DNA of 64,000 nt from Hypomesus transpacificus (lineage: Eukaryota > Chordata > Actinopteri > Osmeriformes > Osmeridae). The translations under genes were made by a program, and so were the position numbers. The stretch spans positions 1 through 64,000 of the forward strand of contig NW_025813745.1 of assembly GCF_021917145.1 (NCBI RefSeq), in the 5' to 3' direction. Shown here one piece after another: positions 25,517 through 45,178 of this stretch (its first letter is position 1; each line of letters starts with the position of its first letter). A model generated the notes under the pieces. It was not told the DNA's origin and did not search any database. It saw only the letters and a list, made by a program, of their open reading frames with translations.

Positions 25517-25950
25517 GAAGTACAACTAAAACATCTAACTTAAGACCGTATTCAAGTATCTGAAATATGATCACATCAGATCCTCAAATGTATTACAACT
25601 TTAATTCTTATTACCCATTACACGACCAAAGAAGTCAGAAAGAAAATGTGTGTGTGTGTGTGTGTTTATGAACATACAAAGATAATATTTGATAGGGTCT
25701 ATACCTCTCAACTTCAAACATAATTCAGTCTATAGGCTATACTCATCAATCTCATGGAGTAAGGTCTAGGCTTTTAAGGGTGAAGGCTATTTTAGACCGT
25801 TTAATTCACACCATCTTATAGTGAGTTCTTCAATAAAAAATCTGTTATACATACAAGCAGCACGTGTACATTGCACTTTCAGCTGCGACCAAGTTCTATT
25901 GCTCTCTCGGTCGGTCAGTCGGTCGGTCCACAAAAACAGTACAAAACCTG

Positions 25951-26904
25951 TCACATCGTCATTAACTTGCTAATCTTTGAACAAACATAAACAGCCCTTT
26001 GTCGAAAGAGAGTCTGGCCTACCCCAAGGTTTATAGTAGTCCCTGTCACATAGATCGAGACCACTGTGAAGGAAAAGTAGACATGAATGGTTACATTGGA
26101 AAAAACTGTGGTGAAGAACGAACTGAAAAGATAAACTTGGCAGAGCAAGAAGAGCACCCCCTGCAGGATGCCTGTGATAGTGACTCGAATCTGACTGTCC
26201 AGTCGAGAAGAGACACAGCCAGTTGCTGACAGGCTTCTGATGTGTCTTTGCAGGTAGCAAGCTGTGGTGAAGCAGGACCCCATCATCACACACAGACAGA
26301 AGAAGACGTAGATAAATTCAAGAGCGAGGCACACAATGTATACATGGATCAATGTGCTTCTGCTGAAGCTATTTGGGCTCCCATTGTCATCATCTGTCAC
26401 ATTGCTCAGTGTGACGTTGTAGTTGGTAGGCCCAGTCCAAGGACTGGAACATTGTAAGACAAGCTTAACTGTTAATTCAAACAAAAAGAACAGCCTATCG
26501 AAAACCAGCACCGCATAGATGATTGATTTCATGTTCTTCTTCACCCAGATGAAGAATGCCCTCTTGACAGGAACTATCTGGGTGAAATAAAAGAAAGCCA
26601 GCCACACAGAAGTTGACATGCTTGTTGACACAGTGTAGTATAAAATCCCCAAGGTAACGTAGAGGAGCTTCACATCACCATCATCATGGTCAACAAACTT
26701 AAATCCTATAAGAAATAGCAGGTACACTGTGTTGCAAAAGACCAATGAATTGAGCAATATCTTCACCGGCTGTTTAGGTCCATCATTGTTGCTGGTTCGA
26801 CAGATAATGCAGAAGGCGAAGAAAGAATTGGCAATTATGTTGCAAACACAGAGTGGCCAGTTGATTACAGAAAATGACAAGGTACTCATTGTTAAGGTTT
26901 CCAT
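25951..26904 (-). CDS. tas2r: Taste receptor type 2 (bitter receptor)
   Basis: A single uninterrupted 317-aa frame, as expected for intronless T2R genes (usual length about 300-330). It has seven hydrophobic segments. The segment STSVWLAFFYFTQIVPVKRA has the layout of the T2R third transmembrane helix and following loop. The second extracellular loop carries N-glycosylation sequons (NVT, NVT), a common T2R feature. The C-terminal end of helix 7 reads INLGVGQTLFRQRA, corresponding to the LGNSKLRQ-type end in mammals. T2Rs are G-protein-coupled receptors for bitter compounds in taste cells and other chemosensory cells; the ligand cannot be read from sequence. Fish have few T2R genes, and which orthologue this is was not resolved. 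A truncated copy lies about 460 bases downstream on the same strand. Confidence 0.92.
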   Translation of the reverse strand: METLTMSTLSFSVINWPLCVCNIIANSFFAFCIICRTSNNDGPKQPVKILLNSLVFCNTVYLLFLIGFKFVDHDDGDVKLLYVTLGILYYTVSTSMSTSVWLAFFYFTQIVPVKRAFFIWVKKNMKSIIYAVLVFDRLFFLFELTVKLVLQCSSPWTGPTNYNVTLSNVTDDDNGSPNSFSRSTLIHVYIVCLALEFIYVFFCLCVMMGSCFTTACYLQRHIRSLSATGCVSSRLDSQIRVTITGILQGVLFLLCQVYLFSSFFTTVFSNVTIHVYFSFTVVSIYVTGTTINLGVGQTLFRQRAVYVCSKISKLMTM

Positions 26905-27590
26905 TTCTAAAAAGTCGAGTTATTCTTGCAGTGGTTTGACTGAGATGCTTGCTGTTGTGCCACATGCTTTATGTACTCTGGAACTACGGGAACAAACTTG
27001 TTTATTTTGTGGACAATTTACATAGGGCATGTAAATGATATGAATGTGACTCTGGAACTTGAAGGATCATCACTGGCCTTAAGCTGTGCCTGTATTAAAC
27101 AAATGAGAGGGAATTGGTTTCGAGTTTCTGTAGCCAAGTGGTAAAATGCACGACAGCTTATAGTAATGCTACCACTTTGTTACCAGAATGTTTGTTTTTG
27201 CGTGACTTATCTTCTCACGATTGAACGCACAAGAGGTAGGCTAATTCTTCATGACAGAAGCGTCAGTAAAGAACAAAAATTCAGAGCAACCAAAGGTTCT
27301 AGGAGGGCTCGTTAATTTCGAAAACGGTTGCCTTCTTCCATAGTAGAATGATGTAGATCTGCATAATCCGTTAGTTAGAGTTGTGGTGGTTATTTGAATT
27401 TCCTTTCTGTTTCAGGCTATTCACAAACCATAACTCACCACATACAACATCGTTTTAATTGGACGATTAATGTGGGATTTAATGTAAATAACCGGAATGT
27501 GACAGTAAATCAACAAGGATCATTCTGAACCATAGGAGGATTTGGTTTTAGTTCATTCAGACTGAATCAGAACAAACTGCAGTGCAAGAC
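26905..27590. other. Upstream region of the T2R gene
   Basis: Gap between the T2R start codon and the candidate heg1 poly(A) site. No coding exon or repeat was recognised. It should include the T2R promoter, but no core element can be assigned with confidence. Confidence 0.35.
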
Positions 27591-27596
27591 TTTATT
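27591..27596 (-). promoter_or_regulatory. Candidate poly(A) signal of heg1
   Basis: AATAAA on the minus strand, about 550 bases beyond the heg1 stop at 28145. The stretch 27597-28144 would then be the 3' UTR. It includes a G-rich run near 28112-28140. Confidence 0.45.
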
Positions 27597-28144
27597 TAAA
27601 TATAACATTTCCGACTAAAACGCCAGAATTAAGACACCATTCATATACGAAGGAAGAAATTAATTACTTAAAAGTATACTCTTAACTAAAATCGCGGACT
27701 AAACAGTACATCTTTACATACAAGCAATCAATCAAATCAGTTACATGGCACTGATAATGTAATGAATTCACACACACCCAGGCTTTGAGTGACATGTCTA
27801 TGTCTACATTAACCTTCACCATACACACCAAAGATTCCAACACACAGAATAAATTAACACAACTCTTGTCATATTTCAACAATTACATGGTGAACAATAT
27901 TTCAACAATGTACTGGACTTTACTCTCAGGCACACACACATCCCCACAATCCAAATGTGCACGCTTAGCTTTTACAAACAAACAACCAGACAGACACTCA
28001 GTCGACTGCCCACCTGGACAGACAATGCAAATGGTCATGAAAGACCGATGCAAATGGTTCCCTCCATTCACGCAGGTAGGCCTGGGAGTGGCTGGCTGAA
28101 GGCAGATGGTGTGGGGGGGGAGGGGAGGGGGGGAGGGGAGCTTG

Positions 28145-35078
<6,934 letters not shown>

Positions 35079-35636
35079 GATGAAGTCCTGAAGAGGGTCG
35101 CTAGTATATCCCAAACTATACGCGGTAAATCGACCAAGTCCACCATCGGAAACGGGGTCCCAGTTGAAACTTCTTATTGTAAATTATTCGGTTGAGCCAT
35201 ACCCACTGAGGACGATGGCGGGTAATACGTTTTGAGTCGGCAAAGCGAGCTAGAAACAGAAGCCTGTTATCACATTCAAGGCGCCTGGCTCCTCCCACAC
35301 ATCCCAAGCGATAGTAGTTTCCACCCAATTCCGTTATTCAGAAAGAAACCCACACAGCCCATTGCAGAAACAGCCTGGTCAGTCTGCTTGCACTGATTAT
35401 TTGACCTAGCAGTGGAATATGATTGTTTTGTTCATTCAAGTGGTCTTTTAAGTTTCCCACATGCCTCAGTTAAAAGTGAAAATGTAACAATTGCCCACAC
35501 AGGTGGAACAGGTTACAATTAAGACCCCTGCATAGAGTGAAGAGGAGCAAGGCCTTCACAAAGGTTTAAATAGCACTACCGGGAAAAGGTGAAACTGAAT
35601 CAAATACATTATTTCTTGTTTGAACATGCATTTTTT
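35079..35636 (-). promoter_or_regulatory. heg1 5' flank, compact gap to slc12a8
   Basis: About 560 bases separate the heg1 start codon from the candidate slc12a8 poly(A) signal. The heg1 5' UTR and promoter should lie here. I saw no clear TATA element or CpG island, only scattered CpG near 35100-35220. Confidence 0.4.
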
Positions 35637-35642
35637 TTTAAT
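35637..35642 (-). promoter_or_regulatory. Candidate poly(A) signal of slc12a8
   Basis: ATTAAA on the minus strand, about 190 bases beyond the slc12a8 stop. It is a known variant signal; no AATAAA was seen before the heg1 start. Confidence 0.35.
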
Positions 35643-35832
35643 CATGTATAAACCATACATATACGAATACAATAAATAAGTATCACTGTGGCAAATGCTA
35701 TAGAACATAAGTAAATGCCTTTTTCATTTGGTCCATGAAACATCTCCCCCACAGGGACCAGCTCAGCTCCAGATAATCAGCATTTGATCCCAGGGTTTGT
35801 GACCGTGACGTCTGTGCTACTAAGGGAGTCCG

Positions 35833-38800
35833 TCACTTGAGCTGTGGGTGCACCAGCCTACCAGGATCCATGAAGAAAGACTGGTGGTAACGGTCCCTGG
35901 AAGCAAAATCCACATTCTCCTCTGTCAACTGCTTGGTTTCCATGCCAACGCCAGACAGAGAAGGTGTCACCACAATCTGGTCGCGAGGACGTGGCTCGCC
36001 CCTGGATCAAGAGAGGAAAAAGCTTTGTCTCACCCAACTGCCAGCACCGTCCTCCTCTCATGTACATATTGTTAAGCTTGTTAGTTGTTATTCTTAGCTC
36101 AGGTTATTCTCAGTTGAATGAATTATTGTATTATCAAAATAAAAACAATCTTATACACACACACACCATATACAGTATATTGTTGTTAAGTAGCTTATGA
36201 GTTAGGCATTATTGTTACCAGTTTAGAATATTTATTAGCGGTTTGGATAGGCCAATTGGGAATTGTCAAAAGGAGCAGGGTCAAATATTTCCAGAGTCCC
36301 TATACTTGTACTTGTTACAAATGGTAATAAACTTGAAACATCGCTAGAAATCTGTGACCGGTTCACAAATTTGAATGTGACAGTGATTTCACAAAGTAGG
36401 CCACCGTACAAACAGAGAACAAGGATGCAGGATTTTCCCTCTTTGGGGACTGCTTTCTAACCCACATGACTTCACCACAGACTTCACCACAACTATGCAA
36501 ATAAGAAAAGGCAACTGTCTCCACAACCAACCAGCTCTATGAGTCTACCTGGTGGAACCAGCGCCACGGGGGTCACATGACCTTTTCAAGGCACATGGTG
36601 CCCATGGTAAGGCAGGTCATGCTTAGGGATTTCGCTACTATATCCAGACTGCAGGGATGTGCTTCAATTATTACATGAACATGTGCGATGAAGCTTACAT
36701 ATTTGGGGCTGAACTGAAGGTCAACTTTGAGTCATTGTGTGATTGGATGGTTAGTAGTTACTTACCGGCCGATGTGGCTGAGGGTGGACCTGAGCCATGT
36801 AAAGAGGCTGAAGCGAGCTGCAACTCCTGTTGTGAAACACACCCACACACCCACACACCCACGATAAGCACAGGGAGTCACGCCAACCACAACATAAGAT
36901 CACAATGTAGCATGTCATGCAGCATCACAGGAAACCACCACTGTTACGATGACTGTTCCATGGGGTACATCTAAACTCACGTACATTTATAGTTGTGCGT
37001 GTGCGTAGATGCATTTTTCTGCTTAAAGAGGGGTTAAGAAGTATGGCATACTGCACAAAGTGAACATACAAGTACGAGTGCTGTGTCACTGACTGCAGCA
37101 CCTGTGTGACAAGTGGCTCAGACGCAGTGGCTGAGTCGAGATTCTGGATGTGCCAAGCATGCAGAGTATGCACGGTATTACACACAGTTGCAGAATCCGC
37201 TACTTAGCTATTCTAAACATCTGACAGAACAGCTGTGGAGCTCAGAGACTGACTGAGCTGAAGGCTCCAGAGCCCTGAGAGTTCTGACTGGGAGTTTATA
37301 ACATAGGCTGAGCCCATCAATATCAATGGGAAAAGAATCATTGAAACGATACACTTGTCTCAAAGAAATTATTATATAAAACACTGTGTATACACACGCT
37401 GATAAATATGAAAAGTGAGAGATTTGACCAGATATACACCTATGGGGAGTCCAGGGCTTGTTTTCCCAATGTAGAGAAAGAGAATCAGAGCCACTATTAT
37501 GTTTGCCAAGGCGTACTCCCACTGGATAACAAACATAATCACCACAGAGCACAATGCCTGCACAAGGGAAACACAGTGTCAGCCATCAGAAACAATACAC
37601 ACATAATTAAAAGGATATCATTATAAACCAAAGTTATAAAAGCGTCCAAGATTGTGCTACTGCTTGTAACTTACACCAATCAAAGCAACCCAGTGGTTGC
37701 AGAACTTGGCATAGAACGAATCAGGCATAGGTTTGATCTCTGACCCCTGGTATTCTGGCTCAGTCCTGGCAGCTGAATATTTGGGAGAGTAACAAAGTTG
37801 GGACAATGCATCAAGAAAAGAAAAAAAAAAACGCCTCTTGATAGAATTAGAAAACAATCTAAATGTATTTCTGTAATGGTGAAACCGTATGGAAGGACTT
37901 ACGAGTTGTCTGGATCTGACTGTACAGACCAGGCGGATGATCTGGCTCCTCGGAACTCTGACTGGGACTTCTTTTGACACGTCTCTTCTGTTCGATGTCC
38001 AGCCCCGGCGGCTCTCCCAGGCTTCCCTGGGGAGCTCCATCCTCCCTGGGCAGCAGAGCCGGGTCCATCTTCTCCCTTCTCTCATCCGGGGAAGCATTGC
38101 TGTCCAGATCGAGGCCAAAACTATCCATCAACGTCTGCTTGGCAGCAGCCTTTGCTCTCTTGCTCTTCCCTCTCGGCTCTCCGTGCCCAGTCCCATTCTC
38201 AGACTCTACAGGCCTCTCAGTAGGGAGGGGGAAGATCTGGTCCATGTCTCGCGTGAACTCCAGCAGGGTGCCCTTGCCTCGGCTCCCACTGCCCCCCTCT
38301 GTCCCGTAGCCTGGGTGGCTGACCTCGAGCAGGGGTTTGCTGACCTGTTTGAGGGGGGTGACATTGTTCGTTTTGGCCAAGCCAGGGCTTCTCTCCTTGG
38401 CTTGGAGGTCGTAGGTCATGACCATGCTGAAGTAGGAATAGTCTATGAAGCTGTAGGTGAGCATGAAGTTGATGGTGACAATGGACGCCAAGATGTTGAC
38501 TTGGCCAATGAAGATGAAGGCCATGGTCAGTAGGCTGGTTAGACAGATGGCTGCCACCGGGGTCTTGTTAGGGCCTTTCTGTATTAGAGTCAGGATAAGG
38601 GCAGAGACAAAGACAGGGATGGAGCGTTTGAAGTAAGATTTCACAAGCGCACACACACAAATCCCTAAAATAACGGAATGTATCGCAAATTCATTTGAGG
38701 GGCCGAACTCGACGAAGGCCAAAAGGGGCGTTTTCAAAATGGCCGTCATGGTGTGGGCTGAGCCCAGCTCAGAACTGCTGCCGGTCCCTCCAAGCTGGCT

Positions 38801-41800
38801 GAGCTCCACAACAACCTGGCCCAGCCCGAGCCTCCCTTCCTGCGTTTGTTCCAAGGACTTTGATTCGGGGGCGAGATGTCTAGGGCCAGCCTGCAGAGGG
38901 AGGTCAGACAGTGCAGTAGGGTGTGGGGGTCCCAGCGAGGAAGGGGGGGTCAGGATGCGAGTGTGCGGTGTTTTCACTCGTTGATTTGAACTGAGCGTTG
39001 TTCCGTGGCCTCTTTAGTCTCCTCTGTTCTGCAGAGTACTCACTCTGTGGCTCTATAATTAGGCTCTTTTCTCACCATTTCCCATGGAGTCTCCCCACCA
39101 CACCCCCCCGGCCAAGCCAGACAGATTGTTACATGGTTACATAAAGTTTCCATTTATGAGGCAGGAGAAACAGTGTGTTAGCTCTGATTAGTGAAAAGTA
39201 AAGGGGAGTAAGACACGAAGAACTACTGTTCAGTAATCTTGGGAGTTGCAGGGTTGTGTCAAACTATACAAATTAAGTGTTGGAAGAAAGCCTATGGCTA
39301 ATTACAGATGGTTCGAGAGCTAGTCGTTTTCCATCACATCAAACTCAAGAATGACTAACTGTTCTAGACTCATTGTACCCATGTCCACCTTCCCTCACCC
39401 CTTGTCCCAAGAAGGCCAGGGCAGGGATGACCCTCTCCTGGGCAATGACCTGGAGGATCCTGGGTGCTCCGTACAGGCCGCCCATGCAGGAAGCCAGGGA
39501 GGAGATGTAGAGGCCCAGCAGGAACAGGAAACCCACCAAGGAGACCTAGGAACAAAACAAACATGGGAAAGGAGAGTTTAGAGGGCTCCACCCTGCTCAG
39601 TTCCGCTCAGCCCACTCTTAGGAAAATAGGTTGAGACAAAAGTCGAGCAAATGTACAGTACAATAGCTTGAAAGGAACTCGAAAATAACGAATTACTGAA
39701 GGATTTCAAAAGTGATGTGTTCACTGTTGTTCACACAGTACTTTGTTACTTATCCTGTACAGTAGTAGTTAGTACATCAATGTGGAGTAATATGGTGTCA
39801 GGCAGACATTCTATTGACCGTACAGTGGGCCCACCCAGTATGGCTTCAGACAGCTGAAATGCATCCTCTGTCCAGAGAGCAAACTCAAACCCTCAGTGCC
39901 CCTGCCCTCCCTCCAAGGAGGGTATGAAGGACAGCTGTGTGTGTGTGTGTGTGTGTGTGTATAGGGGCAGAGGGTATGACCTCAGCTGGAGAGGAGTTTT
40001 ATTTCTCATTCATGGCAGCTGCACAAATGAACATTGTGTTACTTTGGAAAGGGACACATGACAACAGATGGGCTTTGTAATGTAAAACAAGCGATCCTCT
40101 CTCCTTGGAAGTAGTGTTGTGGTGTGGAAAACACATCAGTACAGTCTAAGTGGTATTGTGCGTGACCTGCATGAAACTAAATGATGAACACTGATAGCTC
40201 TCAGTCAGAGAGGAAGGTAACCACATTCAGGGGAACTCCTGTGTGTGGGGAAAGCCCTGTGAAATGAGGACACAGCCCTTTGAAACTGGCGATGGAAAGA
40301 CTTGACCTTTTCCGCTATTAAGAAGTCGTAGCGAAGCGCTTCTCTGGTGCAGATGGCTCCGAGCAGAAACACAAAGACCAGATACAGGAACCACCTGTGG
40401 ACCCCAACAATGTACTGTCAGTCACAGCATTAGGAGATATCTCTACACACACACAAACACCTCACATTTAATAGCAGTATGATACAACAGCACCAGATGG
40501 ATGGTGTATTCAGATTGTGCACATGCAGCAGTTAGGGGGTATAGGGGGGGTCTATGTTTTAAAATGTCGGAGTGGGAGTCGCAGGTTATGTACGATGTGA
40601 AGACGGCTGCCAGCGTTCCCACTGGGATGTTATGCTCAGGTCTCTGGAGATCAGCGCTCATGTTGAAGCCCGCCATTACACCTATGGTACAGAACACACC
40701 GGAACAGCAGGCCGGGAGCTGTTAAGAGCCGTCATTCACAGAGGAGTCCACTCACAACCCTAATGGAATGATTAAGTCCAAGGAGTCCATTAAAAACGGT
40801 GCACGGAAACTACTTCCCCCTCAGGCTAATCGTGGCTGTCCTTTGTGCAACCTTCTCACAGTGAGCAGGGGGGATGCATGCTAAGGTAGATGACATCATG
40901 CATTGGGGCGGCGTGAGAGAACATTTGACAGTACAGCTAAGCTTGCAGGGGCTGGGTCAGCTGACCTGTGGCGGCGGGGAAGAAGACGCCAAACACGGTG
41001 AAGAAGCCTTCCCCTGCGGTGTAGTCTGGCAGGCTGTTGCTCCTCAGAAGCTCCTGAGAGTACCCGACGAAACCATGCTCTGAGGCAACACACACACACA
41101 CACAGAAACACTCAGGCGTCAAATTCAATGTTGTGGATCATACCGACCGTCAGTTGACACCCCCTAAAACGCCCCTCAAATCTGAACAGTGAGACATTCG
41201 GAGACCTTCAGACAGACAGGCTACAGTCACAGTATGGAGCCTGCTGTGATGCCCACACCCCAGTCCACCCTGTCAGCCACAGCCCCTTATGTAACTGTTC
41301 AGCCGCCGCATCCGCCTCGATGCATGCAATCAGAGGGCCGTAGCCTGCTCCTTAGGAACACTTGCCAAGTTCAATAGTGCTACAGCTCTGTGGGTCTGGC
41401 TGGGGGAGAGTGGGCTGGCCGGACTCTCAAGCGGACCACGGGTGTGCTCACAGACAAACACTGGAGGCCTCCGATGTTTTCTCTCCAAACAGGCGCTGGG
41501 AGATGTTACCCTGGTGCTGGACAACACTGATGAGTTCACACCCAGAGTTTCTGAAGATTCCTGTGTGACATGGCGTTGGAACCGTCGCTGTGAGGGTTTC
41601 CGGTCTCTTTCAGGCATTACTGAACACGACACAGAAGCAAGGAGAACGCATGATGGACAGTCCAGCTAGGACTTATATCCAGTACAACCAACAGATATGA
41701 TAAGATACACTTAATGGGTTTATTTTTTTTCTAAGAAAGGGACTTAGTTGTACTGCTGGCGGTCCATTCCTCAGCCGAGGTCAGAGGGTTTGGAAGGCGT

Positions 41801-43644
41801 GCAGGGAGACTGTTCAGTGCTGCTGGGGATATGGGTTTAATCCAGAGGGTCAAATCTGACGGGCCCGCCTATGTCAGAACATGAACCATTTCCCTCTTGG
41901 TTATCTTGCGATGGGAAAGAATGCATTCTTCTAGATTAATGACATGTTTATCCAAAAGGAAGTCACCACCCTTTTCAGAAGCTCGGCCGCTTCCAAGTTT
42001 GAGTAAAAAGAACAGAAAGAATAGGAGGGACAGACTGCAGAGGCCTGCCTGTGTTTGTGGTGTCTGATGAGGAGAGAAAGAGAGAGAATGAGTGACTGAG
42101 AGATGTTTTCCCATTATCTTGTTTTTAATTGCCACAGTGCTCCACAACACATTGCTGTCGTCCCATTTTCCACAGACAGATCTGAGACAAATATTGAGCA
42201 AAATCAAAGCTCTAGATAACCGCACTGTACGTGGTACATTCGTTGTACGGACGAAATGGGTTTGAGTTCAAGGTCTACAGAGTTAAGTTAGGACCATTGG
42301 ATATTCTAAAGTCTGTCATGTGACCCAGTGAGACCACCCTTTATCCAAACAATAATAACGTGGCCCCGGTGGGCGCCTGTCCAAGGCTTCCCACCCCTAA
42401 TATAACATCCAGCTCCAACACCAGTTAAGGTGGAGGCACAGCTTCACCTCCATTCATCCCCTTCCCCACTCTGACCAAAGGACAACAACAAAAAAGACCG
42501 GAAAACAGATAGGGTGTCGATATCTTACACTGTATCACAGTGTCAATATCTATCGTTCATCACCAGCCACTTTCTCTCTCTCAGTGACCACCCTGTTTGG
42601 CTCAGTAGACAGGGATGAGAGAGAGGGACGGAAGGAAGTAGGAGTGACTAGACAGAACAGGTCTACACACACTGCTCAAAGTCACCTCTGCAGGCCTCTT
42701 TCTTCCAGGAGGACTCAACCCTTGTTGAGTTGGGAGAGCTTTACACTTAACACTGAAAAAGGAAGCGAGCTGACCTCCACCAGCACCACAGGATGGGATA
42801 ACGTGGGGGCCACCAGAGACAGCCTCAAATCTGGTTCCGGTCTTTTCTCTCTGTCATTGTCCAAAAATGTGGGTGAGTCTGGTTAACACCCCAAACCCCA
42901 GGCCATGAAGTTTAATGAAGGCTTCCTGCATGATCTAGAAAACAGTGTCAATGAGAGGCGTGCTGAACACCACACAGAACCTTTAAGATGACAAGATTAT
43001 CCCCAACACACAACCTTAAATTCCTTCAGATAAAACCGAAGTCCCCACTATTACAGGAAAGACTTGTCTGAATACGTTTGAATTAATCACCAAAGAGTTA
43101 CCAGAGAATGGGGAGGGAAGACAGATCCCTCTACAAATCAAACGGGGACTCACTAAATGCAATCACAGCCTTAAGTCCTCCCAAACCTCCACTGTGTTAC
43201 CGGACGTTTCAAAGAAAACAAAGAACACGGCATGACAGAGATATTTGGGACGTAGCTCAGACACCGGTCATACCAGTCCCACTCCAAAGTCAAGCTTCTA
43301 CCCTCAAGGGCGGTTTGTGATCCAGCTGGCCTTCCCAGTCTGATTAAAAGGGTTATCATAAACACATCTGCACGGCAGCTCCTTGTTGCCGCCGCCGCCG
43401 CCGCTGGCAGGTAACCAGGGCGTACGGCGGAGCGGCACGGCGCCCAGGCAGGCTGGGCTCGGGGACCTGGTGGCTTCCGGCCAACCATGAGGTCACCTCA
43501 GCACAGCAGCTCTTAATTTGAAAAACCTGGTGCAATCCTTGGACTCCTTATTTTGAACCCGCAAAACACCGGGCTTTGCCAGCTGTAAGGTTTGTGTGTG
43601 TGCCTGTAGGAAAGAGAGGTAGTGGTGAGGAGGAGCAGCCTGAA

Positions 43645-43732
<88 letters not shown>

Positions 43733-44016
43733 CAGAGACAGAGACAGAGACAGAGACAGAGACAGAGACAGAGACAGAGACAGAGAGAAGAGAAGAGAAG
43801 AGAAGAGAAGAGAGGGGGAGGAGAGAGAGGGGAGGAAAGGAGAGGAGAGAGGGGGGAGGAGAGAGAGGGTAGGAGAGAGAGGGGAGGAGAGAGTGGGGAG
43901 GAGAGAGAGGGGAGGAGAGAGAGAGGAGGGGGGGAAGAGAGAGAGGGGAGGAGAGAGAGAGGAGGGGAGAGAGAGAGAGGATGAGGAGGGAAGAGAAGAG
44001 AAGAGAGAAAGAGATT

Positions 44017-44070
<54 letters not shown>

Positions 44071-45096
44071 GTGAGGCATAGCCACTTGGATTTCAGCTTC
44101 CCAAGTCAGCCTCCTCCGTTTTGTTCATTTCGCAAGCGTTCCTTGTGGTTTGTCGGGAGAAAGGCACGGCCCTTCTGGAGCACTGCTCTTCCTACTGGAT
44201 AGGAAGTTGATAATCAGTGAGAACAGGAAGAGCTGGGATCAACTTCCTGACGACCATAGAAATAATACATTCTGGCTGCATCAGGGAAAAAAAAAAAAAT
44301 TTGCAACAAAGACTTGTCTTTGTTGAGGGGAACTTTGAGTGTCATTCCTCTGGAAATGAAGAATATGTTTAGTTAAGTATCTCTCCATTCCAGTACAGTT
44401 ATAGTGTTGTAAATACTGTTAACTTCTGTTAAATGTATTCAGTACACCCAAAATGTGTTCCAACATACATAGAACATAGATTGAAGGCAAACACAGTTAC
44501 ATTTAAAAGAGCACTAAAAGACTTGTTCAGAGCCTTAGTATAAATTAGTCTTCAAAAATGAGTCAATTATACACCTATGCATTACCAAACCAAGGAAATC
44601 TATGCGGAAAACATCACAATGAAATGAAAGACACATTAGCCTATGGCACAGTGACATCTACTGGACAAAGCAGCCTATTGACATTTACAGTAACTGCTGT
44701 GGTTTGAATAAAAAAGGCAAAACATAGAATTCACAAATCTTTTAAGCCTCTCAAGCACACACCTGGGTCAAGGTGGGTGAAGGTCCCGATTACAAAGTCC
44801 AGCGTGGAGATGGCCAGCACGGCAAGTAGCAGCAGCTGCAGGCGGACGATCCACTTGACCCCTGCCAGGTTGATCCCTAGCAGAGCCAGCAGGACGGAGA
44901 CCGAGATGCCCCGCACCACCCACTCACTCTGCAGGGTCAGCAGCTCCGCGATGGACTCCGAGAAGCCTGTGATGTACATGGCCCCAGCCACACACTGGGC
45001 TCAAACATGGATTAGAGAGTCACACACAAGCATACTTTACACACACACACACATTGATGTTCAATACTAGAGGGAGGGGGGGGGGGAAGAGAGAGA

Positions 45097-45178
<82 letters not shown>

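Noticed and set aside
35858..36067. 69-codon minus frame
   Set aside because: Out-of-frame reading of the terminal slc12a8 exon; the in-phase frame gives the conserved [12 protein letters not shown] tail.
43513..44085. Long Ser/Leu/Pro or Arg/Glu frames
   Set aside because: Translations of the compound GA/GACA/GGAGA repeat in an slc12a8 intron.
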